Of a stretch of 64,000 bases of DNA, positions 8,361 through 16,410 are shown one piece after another. Within the stretch, counting starts at the first letter, position 1. Each line of letters begins with the position of its first letter. Both the position numbers and the translations under genes were made by a program. The notes beneath the pieces were generated by a model. That model did no database searches. It was not told the origin of the DNA and was given only the letters and a program-made list of their open reading frames with translations. This stretch comes from UMGS1696 sp964621165 (GTDB lineage: Bacteria > Bacillota > Clostridia > Oscillospirales > CAG-272). Where the stretch lies: the NCBI GenBank assembly GCA_964621165.1, contig CAZULC010000010.1, positions 1-64,000 on the forward strand, given 5' to 3'.

Positions 8361-8446
8361 TGCGGGAGCTTAAGTCAGTCATCGTGGGTTGTCCTGCAAT
8401 TTCAGCTATAAAAATGCCGTATTTGCCCACAGGGGCTTCCCAGCAA
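8361..8446 (+). repeat. dispersed intergenic repeat, copy A
   Basis: Begins TGCGGGAGCTTAAG, has a central TGGG...TTTCAGCT and ends CCCACAGGGGCTTCCC. The same order of blocks recurs at 8964, 12090, 12185 and 30521. Here GTGGG (about 8385) can pair with CCCAC (about 8426) and GGGAGC with GCTTCCC, closing a hairpin-like structure. It ends directly before the ribosome binding site of the regulator pseudogene. Confidence 0.7.
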
Positions 8447-8459
8447 AGGAGATTATATT

Positions 8460-8951
8460 ATGACACTCGAATTCGGGACAAACCTAAAACGACTCCGACG
8501 GGAGGAGGACCTCACCCAAGACGAGCTGGCGGAAAAGCTGTCCCTCTCGCCCCAAGCCATAAGCAGGTACGAAACAGGCGCCGCCTACCCCGACATAGAA
8601 ATGCTTCCGGTTATCGCGGGATTCTCCGTGTAACGGTGGACAAGCTCCTCGGTCTGTCAGGTGAGGCAAAAAAAAAACGCCGGATGATGGAGTATGAGGA
8701 CGAACGGAGAAAAATCACGGACAGACGTGAGAGACTTGAGTTACTCCGCAAGGAACACGCGGAATTTCCCAAGCAGTGGGAGGTCGTCAACGACATGGTT
8801 TCCACCCGGAAAAACATTTTACTCACGTACATTCACAAACCCAGTAATCAACGCAGGCGGCAAAAGCTTTGTAATGGTGAAGGACGACGACCGCTACCAT
8901 GCAATTATAACAAAAGTGAATGAATTCATGAATCCGAAGTCCGAAAAGTAA
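8460..8951 (+). pseudogene. XRE-family helix-turn-helix regulator, frameshifted
   Basis: ATG 8460 follows AAAGGAG and gives a clean XRE helix-turn-helix domain: GTNLKRLRREEDLTQDELAEKL, SPQAISRYETG, YPDIEMLPVIAGF. It stops early at 8631-8633. The expected continuation, VTVDKLLGLSGEAKKKRR followed by a charged helical segment to VVNDM, is in another frame, and the C-terminus GGKSFVMVKDDDRYHAII...NPKSEK returns to the first frame near 8790-8830. Two compensating frameshifts are therefore needed. The intact protein would be about 163 residues. The C-terminal domain is not recognised. The gene lies between two copies of the dispersed repeat. Confidence 0.8.
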
Positions 8952-8963
8952 ACTCCGGCTCAC

Positions 8964-9066
8964 TGCGGGAGCTAAAGAATCGTCGTCGAGGGTTCGCTCT
9001 CCTGCTTGGCTAAAGAAGTGACGAGATACCCTGTCGGTGCTGCCGACCCGTGGGGGGCTTCCCCGC
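8964..9066 (+). repeat. dispersed intergenic repeat, copy B (longest)
   Basis: Begins TGCGGGAGCTAAAG and ends CCCGTGGGGGGCTTCCCC. It has an insertion of about 16-20 bases relative to the other copies. AGGG at about 8989 can pair with CCCT at about 9029, a change on both sides compared with copies A and D. It starts 12 bases after the stop of the XRE pseudogene. Confidence 0.6.
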
Positions 9067-9088
9067 AAAACCATACAGCAACAAAAGA

Positions 9089-9131
9089 AGCTCCGTTATG
9101 CCATTTTTCCGGCTGAAACGGAGCTTTTTTC
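9089..9131. terminator. bidirectional rho-independent terminator
   Basis: AGCTCCGTT (9089-9097) pairs perfectly with AACGGAGCT (9117-9125). T runs follow on both strands. On the minus strand it ends the lipoprotein gene stopping at 9145. Confidence 0.88.
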
Positions 9132-9144
9132 TGTTTTATTTTCG

Positions 9145-10236
9145 TCATTCCTCGGTGTACGTCACGTCGGCAAGGTCCGCTACAAGCTCGTGAACCTTTT
9201 CAAAGAGAAGGATTTCACGGATTTCCGCTTTGTCGTAGGTGTTCTCGAAGTCCGCCGCCGTGTCAAAATCGTACCGCGCCGCAAGCTCACGGACGCCGAT
9301 CTCATATTCCTCATCGCTGATTGTGACGTTTTCCGCACGGGCAATGGAATATTTTATCATATCGTCCTTCACAAGAATTTTCGCCTGTTCGTCGGCGTAA
9401 CTGTAGAACTCATCCTCAGTCATGCCGTACACAGCTTCAACATAGTCGGGAAAGTTGGCTCCGGCGGTTTTTGCGTAGGCTTCGGCTGAACCCACCATTG
9501 CGTCGTATCTCTCTTGGTACTCACGGTCAGGATATTTCTTTACATTTGTATTATTAAACAGAGCGGTCCACGTCTGTCCGTCCACCACCATGTAGTATGA
9601 ATCTTTAGCGTTGTCCTCGATGCTCTGACGAAGAGCGTTTTCAAAGTCCGCCACTGAGTCAAAGCCAAGATAAGCGCGTACGAACTCGTCGTCATAATCG
9701 GGAAGCTCGGCTGCGCAGACGCTGACTACGGTGAGGTTCACGCTGACCGTCTTTCCAGCAAGGTCCTCGTCCTGATAATTTTCAGGGTAAACGCAGTCAA
9801 AGCTTTTTTCATCTCCGGGCTTAACTCCTGAGAGAGCCGACTCGAACTCATCCGGCACCATGCCGAAGCCAAGAGTGATTTCATACGTGGAATCCGAAGC
9901 GGTAAGCTCACCGTTTTCGTAGGCTGTATAGTCAACGGTGACAATGTCTCCCTCAGCCGCGCCCCTGTCGGTTACGTCAATTTCCCGTGAGTAGCTGTAA
10001 CGGGTCAGGAGTATCTGCCGCTCAACCTCGGTATTCATCTCGTCCTCAGTCAGTCTGTAGTCCGAACACTGGGCGGGAAGATTTTTGTACTCCGGCAGGT
10101 CAATGTATTCGGACAGGTCGTAGTTGTATCTGTAGGTAAGCAGATCGTCTTCCTTCGAGCATGAGGGCAGGAGTGACGCACAGGCAAGCATAACTCCCGA
10201 CAAAACCGCCACCCCGCTTCTTTTCAATATATTCAT
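9145..10236 (-). CDS. trigger-factor-like peptidyl-prolyl isomerase lipoprotein
   Basis: This 363-residue protein has a lipoprotein signal (lipobox LLPSC) and then follows the trigger-factor layout without the ribosome-binding domain: an FKBP-type isomerase domain at about residues 90-175 (EGDIVTVDYTAYENG, LGFGMVPDEFESALSGVKPGDEKSF) and a helical chaperone-like C-terminus (DSVADFENALRQSIEDN... repeated in YDFDTAADFENTYDKAE). It should help fold exported proteins on the outer membrane face, as PrsA does in other Firmicutes, though that role is inferred. Cytoplasmic trigger factor is about 430 residues and lacks a signal peptide, so this is not tig. It is followed by a terminator. Confidence 0.87.
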   Translation of the reverse strand: MNILKRSGVAVLSGVMLACASLLPSCSKEDDLLTYRYNYDLSEYIDLPEYKNLPAQCSDYRLTEDEMNTEVERQILLTRYSYSREIDVTDRGAAEGDIVTVDYTAYENGELTASDSTYEITLGFGMVPDEFESALSGVKPGDEKSFDCVYPENYQDEDLAGKTVSVNLTVVSVCAAELPDYDDEFVRAYLGFDSVADFENALRQSIEDNAKDSYYMVVDGQTWTALFNNTNVKKYPDREYQERYDAMVGSAEAYAKTAGANFPDYVEAVYGMTEDEFYSYADEQAKILVKDDMIKYSIARAENVTISDEEYEIGVRELAARYDFDTAADFENTYDKAEIREILLFEKVHELVADLADVTYTEE

Positions 10237-10330
10237 ATGGATAAACCTTCTTAATCTTTATGCCGCGGAAATACTCCCGCATATAATCTTTATTATTTTA
10301 CCACATTAAATCCGATATTTCAAGCCGTTT

Positions 10331-11044
10331 TCAATAATTTATCGGTCTTTTTCCGGCTTCTTCCGGCAGAACGATTCTGCAAAGCAGATTTACAACGGCC
10401 GCGGCTCCGCCCCAGATTATGATAATCCGCAGAAACGCCGTCACAATTGACGCTATCTCGCCGGACGTTATGTTCACATAGCTTGTGAGAAAGTCTATGA
10501 GGTAGTATATTTCGCCGAGAATCCTGGCCCCGAGATATATCATGCTGGCACACATCGCAGTTTTTCCCCAGCTGATTCCTCCGGACTTGCGGTAGGCGTA
10601 TTCTTCTTTTGTCCGGCTCTCCCGCCGTCGAAGCATAATAACCGCAAGAATGTACGCCAGCGCAACAAACACCGCCTCGAGCATGAAGTTCATTCCAACC
10701 CAGATCAGGGCAAGGGCCTCGCTGCCGTATATGGAGCCGGTGAAATAATCTATGAAAAACCTCGCGGCATAATCGGCAAACGATGAGACCACACACACGA
10801 CAGTTGTAGAGGCTCTGTCCTTTTCCGAGAACACCGCATAGGACACGGCAGCGAAAATCAGGGTAACTCTCGCGGCTTCAAAAATGTCAACGGCATATGA
10901 CAGCACTCCCTCGGCCCACGCGGGATAGGCGATATCCGTCGAGACGACAGTGCATCCGTAAGCCAAAACCCGGGAGACTGCGGCAAGAACCAAAAGCAGC
11001 AGCAGTAAAAGCGGAACGAAAGCAGATTTCTTCTTCATAAGCAT
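10331..11044 (-). CDS. multi-pass membrane protein of unknown function
   Basis: The 237-residue product has about six hydrophobic segments, the first right after MLMKKKSAFV, and a basic loop RRRESRTKEEYAYRK near the middle that should face the cytoplasm. I recognise no family motif or charged catalytic residue in a membrane segment. GGAAAG lies before the ATG at 11044; a second ATG two codons later is also possible. It lies 94 bases upstream of the trigger-factor-like lipoprotein on the same strand and may be transcribed with it. Confidence 0.7.
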   Translation of the reverse strand: MLMKKKSAFVPLLLLLLLVLAAVSRVLAYGCTVVSTDIAYPAWAEGVLSYAVDIFEAARVTLIFAAVSYAVFSEKDRASTTVVCVVSSFADYAARFFIDYFTGSIYGSEALALIWVGMNFMLEAVFVALAYILAVIMLRRRESRTKEEYAYRKSGGISWGKTAMCASMIYLGARILGEIYYLIDFLTSYVNITSGEIASIVTAFLRIIIIWGGAAAVVNLLCRIVLPEEAGKRPINY

Positions 11045-11131
11045 ACACTTTCCATATAGATTTACTAAAGTATACCATATCCCCGTGTTGATTTCCAGGG
11101 AGAATTGTGAATTTTAAGTGATATTTCCCAG

Positions 11132-12094
11132 ATGAGGAGAATATTATACTCTAAAGCCAAGAAAGGTATGGTAAACCACATGATTACAATAAGCGAAAAA
11201 GGCACGGCTGAGCTGACTTCCACTCCGGAGGTAAAAATACGCCCCCAGCTCGCCTCGGACTACAACCGGCTCAAGTCATACCTCGAATACCTTGACGTGA
11301 AGAGCAGTTGCGTCTTCCTCTCCTACATCGGTACAACAGTTGAAGGACGCGGGATTCCCATGGTGACGCTGGGCAGGAACCGGAACCAGTGCGGGAACGT
11401 CTACGTCGGCGGAGTTGACCCGCGGGATATGGTAAGCCCTTGCGTGCTGCTCAGGTACATATCCGACTACCGGGACTTTCTCGAAACTGGGCGGCGGATC
11501 TACGGAATGAGCATACCCTGCCTCTGGGAAAAGCGCACGACAAGGGTAATACCCATGCTGAACCCAGACGGCTACTCCATCAGGCGGCATGGTCCCCTCA
11601 CCGAAAACGAAGACATTCTCGCCCTCCTGCAAAAATCAAACGACTCCGGATCGCCCGACGACTGGTCCCACTGGCGCTGCAATGGCGCGGGAGTGGACCT
11701 GAACACAGCGTTTCTCTCACCGGACTGCAGGAAAGTACCGGAGTGCGCGGCTCTCGGGAACCTGCTGGAGCTTGATTCGGACTCGCTGGAGCTGGTGCTT
11801 GAGCTGAACATGACCGAGGGGATCAGGTACTCCGCCGGAAAAACCGCGCTTCCACGAGCAAAAACCGTAGCCCGGCTTCTCTCGAGAATGAGCGGGTACC
11901 GGCTTGTGACTCCGGATGACGGCGGAGGGGAAGAAAGCGGGCTTTGCGAATATGTTATAACCCGACTGAAAAAGAGCGCGTATTCCTGCGGCTGCCGGGA
12001 TAAAGGAGCGGTCACACTTCCGCCCGACGGAGAAGATTACGTAAAAGTCTACGCCGCCATGAGAGAAGCATTGTTCTCGTGTCCCATGTTGTAA
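11132..12094 (+). CDS. M14 carboxypeptidase homologue lacking all catalytic residues
   Basis: The fold signature of M14 zinc carboxypeptidases of the gamma-D-glutamyl-diamino acid type is clear: VIPMLNPDGY, DDWSHWRCNGAGVDLN, and GNVYVGG where the first zinc motif should follow. The metal site is gone: the usual H-x-x-E reads D-P-R-D (GGVDPRDM), the third zinc His is Asn (ELNMTEG), the Asn-Arg substrate pair reads Asn-Thr (GVDLNTAF), and the C-terminal catalytic Glu region reads YSCGCRDKG. It is therefore probably a non-enzymatic binding protein, for example for peptidoglycan fragments. It has no signal peptide. The start could also be ATG 11168 or 11180; ribosome binding sites do not decide. 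The stop codon lies inside repeat copy C. Confidence 0.75.
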   Translation: MRRILYSKAKKGMVNHMITISEKGTAELTSTPEVKIRPQLASDYNRLKSYLEYLDVKSSCVFLSYIGTTVEGRGIPMVTLGRNRNQCGNVYVGGVDPRDMVSPCVLLRYISDYRDFLETGRRIYGMSIPCLWEKRTTRVIPMLNPDGYSIRRHGPLTENEDILALLQKSNDSGSPDDWSHWRCNGAGVDLNTAFLSPDCRKVPECAALGNLLELDSDSLELVLELNMTEGIRYSAGKTALPRAKTVARLLSRMSGYRLVTPDDGGGEESGLCEYVITRLKKSAYSCGCRDKGAVTLPPDGEDYVKVYAAMREALFSCPML

Positions 12095-12170
12095 GAGCTT
12101 AATTATAAAATCATGGGAGTTGTTACAATTTCAGCTGAAGAAATGCCGAGACTGCCCGCGGAGGCTTCCC
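12090..12170 (+). repeat. dispersed intergenic repeat, copy C
   Basis: Reads TGTAAGAGCTTAATTATAAAAT... CATGGGAGTTGTTACAATTTCAG... ACTGCCCGCGGAGGCTTCCC. It overlaps the stop codon of the M14-like gene by three bases. A second copy in tandem follows 14 bases later. Confidence 0.7.
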
Positions 12171-12184
12171 TGTTGCTGTAAACT

Positions 12185-12266
12185 CGCGGGAGTTTAAGTA
12201 TAAAATGGCGGGATTTTTTTATATTTCAGCTGTAGAAACGTAATGTTTACCCGAATGAGCTTCCCC
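12185..12266 (+). repeat. dispersed intergenic repeat, copy D
   Basis: Reads CGCGGGAGTTTAAGTATAAAATGG... ATATTTCAGCTGTAGAAA... TTTACCCGAATGAGCTTCCCC. The inner pair is CGGG/CCCG, where copy A has TGGG/CCCA. It is in the same orientation as copies A, B, C and E. Confidence 0.68.
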
Positions 12267-12268
12267 GC

Positions 12269-12297
12269 TTGTAAAATTCATCATTATGTGATATAAT
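12269..12297 (+). promoter_or_regulatory. sigma-A promoter of the GH106-like gene
   Basis: TTGTAA (12269-12274), 17-base spacer, TATAAT (12292-12297), 40 bases before ATG 12338 and directly behind repeat copy D. AAAAGGAAG serves as ribosome binding site. Confidence 0.7.
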
Positions 12298-12337
12298 ATG
12301 GGAAAACCAAAAATTCAAAAGGAAGTAAAAATAAAAA

Positions 12338-14614
12338 ATGTACGATATTTTAAAAGAAATGTGGAAGAACCCGGGAGCGCAGTATTCACCTCTGCCTTTC
12401 TGGTTCTGGAACGACGAGCTGGACGCGGAAAAACTTGTCTGGCAGCTTAACGAATTTCACAAAAAGGGCGTGGACGGCGTGATAATTCACCCCCGCATGG
12501 GAATGTCCGGCGCGGAGTATATGTCCGACGAATACCTCGCTATCGTGAAAACAGTCGTAGAAGCCGCGGAGAAACGGCATATGTCCGTAGTCCTCTACGA
12601 TGAAGCCATGTACCCCTCAGGCTCAGCCCACGGCGGTGTTGTATCAACTGACCCCCGGCTTGCGGCACGACGGCTCTACGCACTCCCCACATCCGAAGCA
12701 GTACCCGAGGGAGACGAGGTACAGTTCAGAATCGCCGTGAAACTCGAGGACGGCAAGCTGGATTCAGTAAAGCTCTCACCCGACGAGGGCTTTGTTGAGT
12801 ACAACCTGATTCTCGGCTACACCGATGGCACAATCCGCGGAATCCACCCGGGTGAGGACGACGGACAGCCAAACGCTCCCAAAGCCGCCGACCTCCTGAA
12901 CCCCTACGCCACCGAAACCTTTATCAGCCTGACCCACGAAAAATACTACTCCGCTTTAGCTGACCACTTCGGCAAAACCGTCACGGGGATTTTCACCGAC
13001 GAACCATCCGTCACCGGAAGATGTGCCAAAATGCGGGGCGGCGTGGTCTGGAGCTATAATTTAATGGAGGACTGGTTCGAAGCCGGAGGAGACTTCACCA
13101 CCCTTGCGGCTCTGCTGTTTGATACCAAAACCCCACGGGAAAAGCGTGAAGCCCAGTATCTCCACACCACAATCGTCCGGAAGAGGCTGTGCGAGAGCTA
13201 CTACGGGGTCCTGTCAAAATGGTGCCGGGAGCATAAAATCGCCCTCATGGGACACCCGGCCGACAGCGACGACGTTACATTCCAGCGGTACTTTGACGTT
13301 CCCGGACAGGATTTGGTCTACCGCATTGTGGAGCCGGGTACTGAGCTGACTTCATGTGACTCCGTAATGGTGAAAACCGCCGCCGACGTCTCCCGCCACC
13401 GTGGACTCTCCCGCTCGTCAAACGAAATTTTAGGCGTATGCGGAAAGCCGGACAACCCGTGGAACCTGCCGCCGGACGAGATGATGTGGTATCTCAACTT
13501 TGCCTTCGCCCGGGGGTGCAGCATGATTATCCCCCACGCGTACTACTATTCCCTGAGAACCCCGCTCCAGTCAAACGAACGCCCGCCGGACGTAGGTATG
13601 TCCTCCCCATGGTGGGCTGACCAGCGGACTTTGTCGGGCTACATCAAGCGCATGTCGTGGCTGAATACCGCCGGAACCAACAACCCCTGCGCCGCGGTTT
13701 TATGCTCATCCGACTACGTCCCCGTGACTCCGGTGAAGGAGCTGTACGAGCAGGGCTATACCTTCAACTACCTTTCAGTGGACGACTTCATGGAGAAAGC
13801 CGAAATCCACCACGGCGAGATTCACATAGACCGTTACGAGTACAAAATCCTGCTTGTAGACCCACGCCTGCGCCTTGACGCTGATTCCGTCACCAAAATC
13901 GGACGCTTTGTAACCGAAGGGGGAGACATGTACCGGGGTACGGACTTTTACGACCACCTGAAGAAGCATGTGAAGCGCACTTCATATTTCACCTCAGCCC
14001 AGCCTGAATCGAAATACATCCGCTTCACCCACCTGACAAAGAGCGGCTCCCCGTTCTTCCTCATGATAAACGAAGGGGACGCCGACGTGACCGGCAGGTT
14101 AGTGACCGACCTCGGCTGTGCGGCGGAGATTTTCGACCCATTCACGGGAAAGACCGAGCCGATTTCAGCATCCCTTGACGAGGGCGGATTCAGCTATGAT
14201 ATTACCGTTCCCACCCATTCGGCGGCAGTCGTCGGCATGAACGAAGAGCGGCTTGTGTCCCTAAAAAATGACGACGTGGTACGGGAGATGAAGCTATGGC
14301 AGATTATCTCACTCAAAATCTGTGACAATCAGGCATTCTTCACCCTTCCAGAAGGGTTTGACAAAGCCGTACTCTCAGCCGACCGGGTGTGCGAAGCTGC
14401 CGATTTTTTGGTCAATTCGTCCAATTCTGCCCCAGATGAGTTAAATCCGGTTAGATTCATATTCAAACCTTATCGTGCCGACATCACCTCTCTTGTTCAT
14501 TCCGGTGACAACAGCCTGACGATAAAAATCACTCCAAGTCCGGCTAATATCTACGGCAAACCCACTGAATCCGGCGTTTTCGGCCTGATTCTGCAGCTGT
14601 ATCGGTTTGAATAA
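12338..14614 (+). CDS. putative glycoside hydrolase, GH106 / alpha-L-rhamnosidase-like
   Basis: The 758-residue cytoplasmic protein (no signal peptide) begins with the segment typical of a large group of uncharacterised glycosidases related to GH106: YSPLPFWFWNDELD, then GVDGVIIHPRMGM and VLYDEAMYPSGSAHGG. Acidic residues in VLYDEAMYP and GIFTDEPSVTG sit where TIM-barrel catalytic residues would be expected. The C-terminal third looks like beta-sandwich domains (DLGCAAEIFDPFTGK..., SLVHSGDNSLTIKI). It would act on imported oligosaccharides. Placement next to a solute-binding protein gene (14828) supports a sugar role. The substrate is not known; rhamnosidase is a family guess only. Confidence 0.7.
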   Translation: MYDILKEMWKNPGAQYSPLPFWFWNDELDAEKLVWQLNEFHKKGVDGVIIHPRMGMSGAEYMSDEYLAIVKTVVEAAEKRHMSVVLYDEAMYPSGSAHGGVVSTDPRLAARRLYALPTSEAVPEGDEVQFRIAVKLEDGKLDSVKLSPDEGFVEYNLILGYTDGTIRGIHPGEDDGQPNAPKAADLLNPYATETFISLTHEKYYSALADHFGKTVTGIFTDEPSVTGRCAKMRGGVVWSYNLMEDWFEAGGDFTTLAALLFDTKTPREKREAQYLHTTIVRKRLCESYYGVLSKWCREHKIALMGHPADSDDVTFQRYFDVPGQDLVYRIVEPGTELTSCDSVMVKTAADVSRHRGLSRSSNEILGVCGKPDNPWNLPPDEMMWYLNFAFARGCSMIIPHAYYYSLRTPLQSNERPPDVGMSSPWWADQRTLSGYIKRMSWLNTAGTNNPCAAVLCSSDYVPVTPVKELYEQGYTFNYLSVDDFMEKAEIHHGEIHIDRYEYKILLVDPRLRLDADSVTKIGRFVTEGGDMYRGTDFYDHLKKHVKRTSYFTSAQPESKYIRFTHLTKSGSPFFLMINEGDADVTGRLVTDLGCAAEIFDPFTGKTEPISASLDEGGFSYDITVPTHSAAVVGMNEERLVSLKNDDVVREMKLWQIISLKICDNQAFFTLPEGFDKAVLSADRVCEAADFLVNSSNSAPDELNPVRFIFKPYRADITSLVHSGDNSLTIKITPSPANIYGKPTESGVFGLILQLYRFE

Positions 14615-14827
14615 CGGTTGATTTCCTCCATATAATTTGGTTATATCTTAATCATTTTTTTGTAGCTATAATTTTGGTTAAGTCAAAAGTGTACAAATTA
14701 ACCAACAAAAAATCGTGCAAAATATTAATAGAAAAGTATAATAAGTTGTGGTATAATATCCTACAGTTTAGATAAATTATATCTGAACATCTTAACACTT
14801 TAATTACTACAAATCAATGGAGGAAAA

Positions 14828-16309
14828 ATGAAAGACACAAAACGTATTCTGACGCTACTTCTTACGGCAGTCATGCTTAGCAGCACAATGCTCTCCTGCT
14901 CCAACAAAGGCTCTAACGAAACAACGCCCAGCGGAACAGACAACCCCTCACAAGTAGACCAATCCACATCCGAAGGAGAAAGCGACAGCGAAAACGAAGG
15001 GGATACCACTGAAAAGCTGGATATTCCTTTCACACAGTACAACGGCTATACTTTCACGTCCCTCAATGCTGACAATCAGACCTACAACTACCGTGAACTT
15101 GTTGTGGAAGATCTGACCGGCGAGGGAATCAATGATGCTTTCTACAACAGAAACCTTGCAGTCGAGGATCTGCTTGATATCAAGATTACATCTGTAGTAA
15201 ACGCGAGCGGCGGAAACCTCGCGGCTTTCAAAAACTCTGTGAACGCGGCTGACGGTGCGTATGACTGCGCGTTCATGAACTTCTCCGATGCTGGCGGAGT
15301 TGCGTCCGGCGGTTACTGCCTCGATCTGAACCGGATTCCCAACATCGACCTGACAAAATCATGGTGGAGCCAGGACTCCGTAAATCAGCTCCGTGTGCTC
15401 GGTTCCAACTACCTTGCGGCTTCCGACATCACCATCGGCGACAAGGACTGCATGTGGGTTCTGTTCTTCGACAAGGCATACTTTGCCGACCTGCACCTTG
15501 AAGACCCCTATGAGCTTGTAGCCGAGGGCAAGTGGACATTTGACAAGTTCTATGAAATGCTCAAGCAGGGACTTGCCGACCTGAACGGCAACGGAGTATA
15601 CGACACCAAGGACCGCTGGGGACTTCTCACCCACTCCGAGAACTACGCCGGCATGTGGATGAGCGCGGGACAGGCTCTTGTTTCCCTTGACGACAAAGAC
15701 GTTCCCCAGATGACATGGAACAGCGAACAGTTCATCAACGTATGGGAAAAGATCTGCACCATCATGGGCGATGAAGCAGTTTACTCCGACAGTATCGACT
15801 ACATCACCTCCGGCCTCCGTGAAGGAAACGCGCTTTTCGCAACCGAAGTTGTGGCGTTCATCCGTGCTTACCGTGAAAACGAGCGTGAGTTCGGTATTCT
15901 TCCCATGCCTAAGTACGACGAGAACCAGGACCGTTACTACACCTACGTTGCGGTCAACTCCGACCTCATGGTAGTGAGCAAGGCCATCTCTGATCCCTCA
16001 TGCACCGGTGAAATTCTCGAGTGTCTCGCCGGAAAGGGTAAGGAAATCATCATGCCCGCATACTACGACGTATCCCTCAAGAGCCGTTCCGCACGTGACT
16101 CCGAGAGCGCGGCTTCTCTTGACATCATCTTTGCAAACCGTATGTACGACCTTGGCGTTGTATTCAACTGGGGCGGCGTAAAGAACCACCTCAACAACCC
16201 CGACGCAAACGTTCCCACAATCTGGGCCAAGCTGAACAAAGCCATGAACAAGTCCATGCAGGCCACCATCCAAAACTTCGAAGAAGCCATGGACGAAGAA
16301 TATAACTAA
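14828..16309 (+). CDS. extracellular solute-binding lipoprotein, orphan (copy 2)
   Basis: This 493-residue lipoprotein (lipobox MLSC) is a paralogue of the protein at 4927-6429, sharing the Ser/Thr/Glu linker, the block RELVVEDLTGEGINDAFYNRN / AEDLTGELTNDAVYNRN, the KSWW or KPWW motif, the GKWTFDKF / GNWTIDKL segment and the ending with paired Lys-rich helices. The calcium-loop-like stretch here is DLNGNGVYDTKDRWG. No ABC permease or ATPase gene is next to it. It follows the GH106-like gene on the same strand after 213 AT-rich bases with TATAAT boxes at 14737 and 14752 but no good -35. GGAGG precedes the ATG. It probably binds a glycan or oligosaccharide. Confidence 0.86.
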   Translation: MKDTKRILTLLLTAVMLSSTMLSCSNKGSNETTPSGTDNPSQVDQSTSEGESDSENEGDTTEKLDIPFTQYNGYTFTSLNADNQTYNYRELVVEDLTGEGINDAFYNRNLAVEDLLDIKITSVVNASGGNLAAFKNSVNAADGAYDCAFMNFSDAGGVASGGYCLDLNRIPNIDLTKSWWSQDSVNQLRVLGSNYLAASDITIGDKDCMWVLFFDKAYFADLHLEDPYELVAEGKWTFDKFYEMLKQGLADLNGNGVYDTKDRWGLLTHSENYAGMWMSAGQALVSLDDKDVPQMTWNSEQFINVWEKICTIMGDEAVYSDSIDYITSGLREGNALFATEVVAFIRAYRENEREFGILPMPKYDENQDRYYTYVAVNSDLMVVSKAISDPSCTGEILECLAGKGKEIIMPAYYDVSLKSRSARDSESAASLDIIFANRMYDLGVVFNWGGVKNHLNNPDANVPTIWAKLNKAMNKSMQATIQNFEEAMDEEYN

Positions 16310-16352
16310 TTAAATATTCTTCCGGCGGAATTCTGCTGAAAAACATAAAAAA

Positions 16353-16386
16353 GACGGTACTTCAATCGCGAAATACCGCCTTTTCT
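16353..16386. terminator. bidirectional rho-independent terminator
   Basis: GACGGTA (16353-16359) pairs with TACCGCC (16374-16380), with A and T runs on both sides. It separates the converging solute-binding protein gene and carB. Confidence 0.85.
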
Positions 16387-16410
16387 TTATTTCAGTCAAA
16401 TCAGCCGAGC

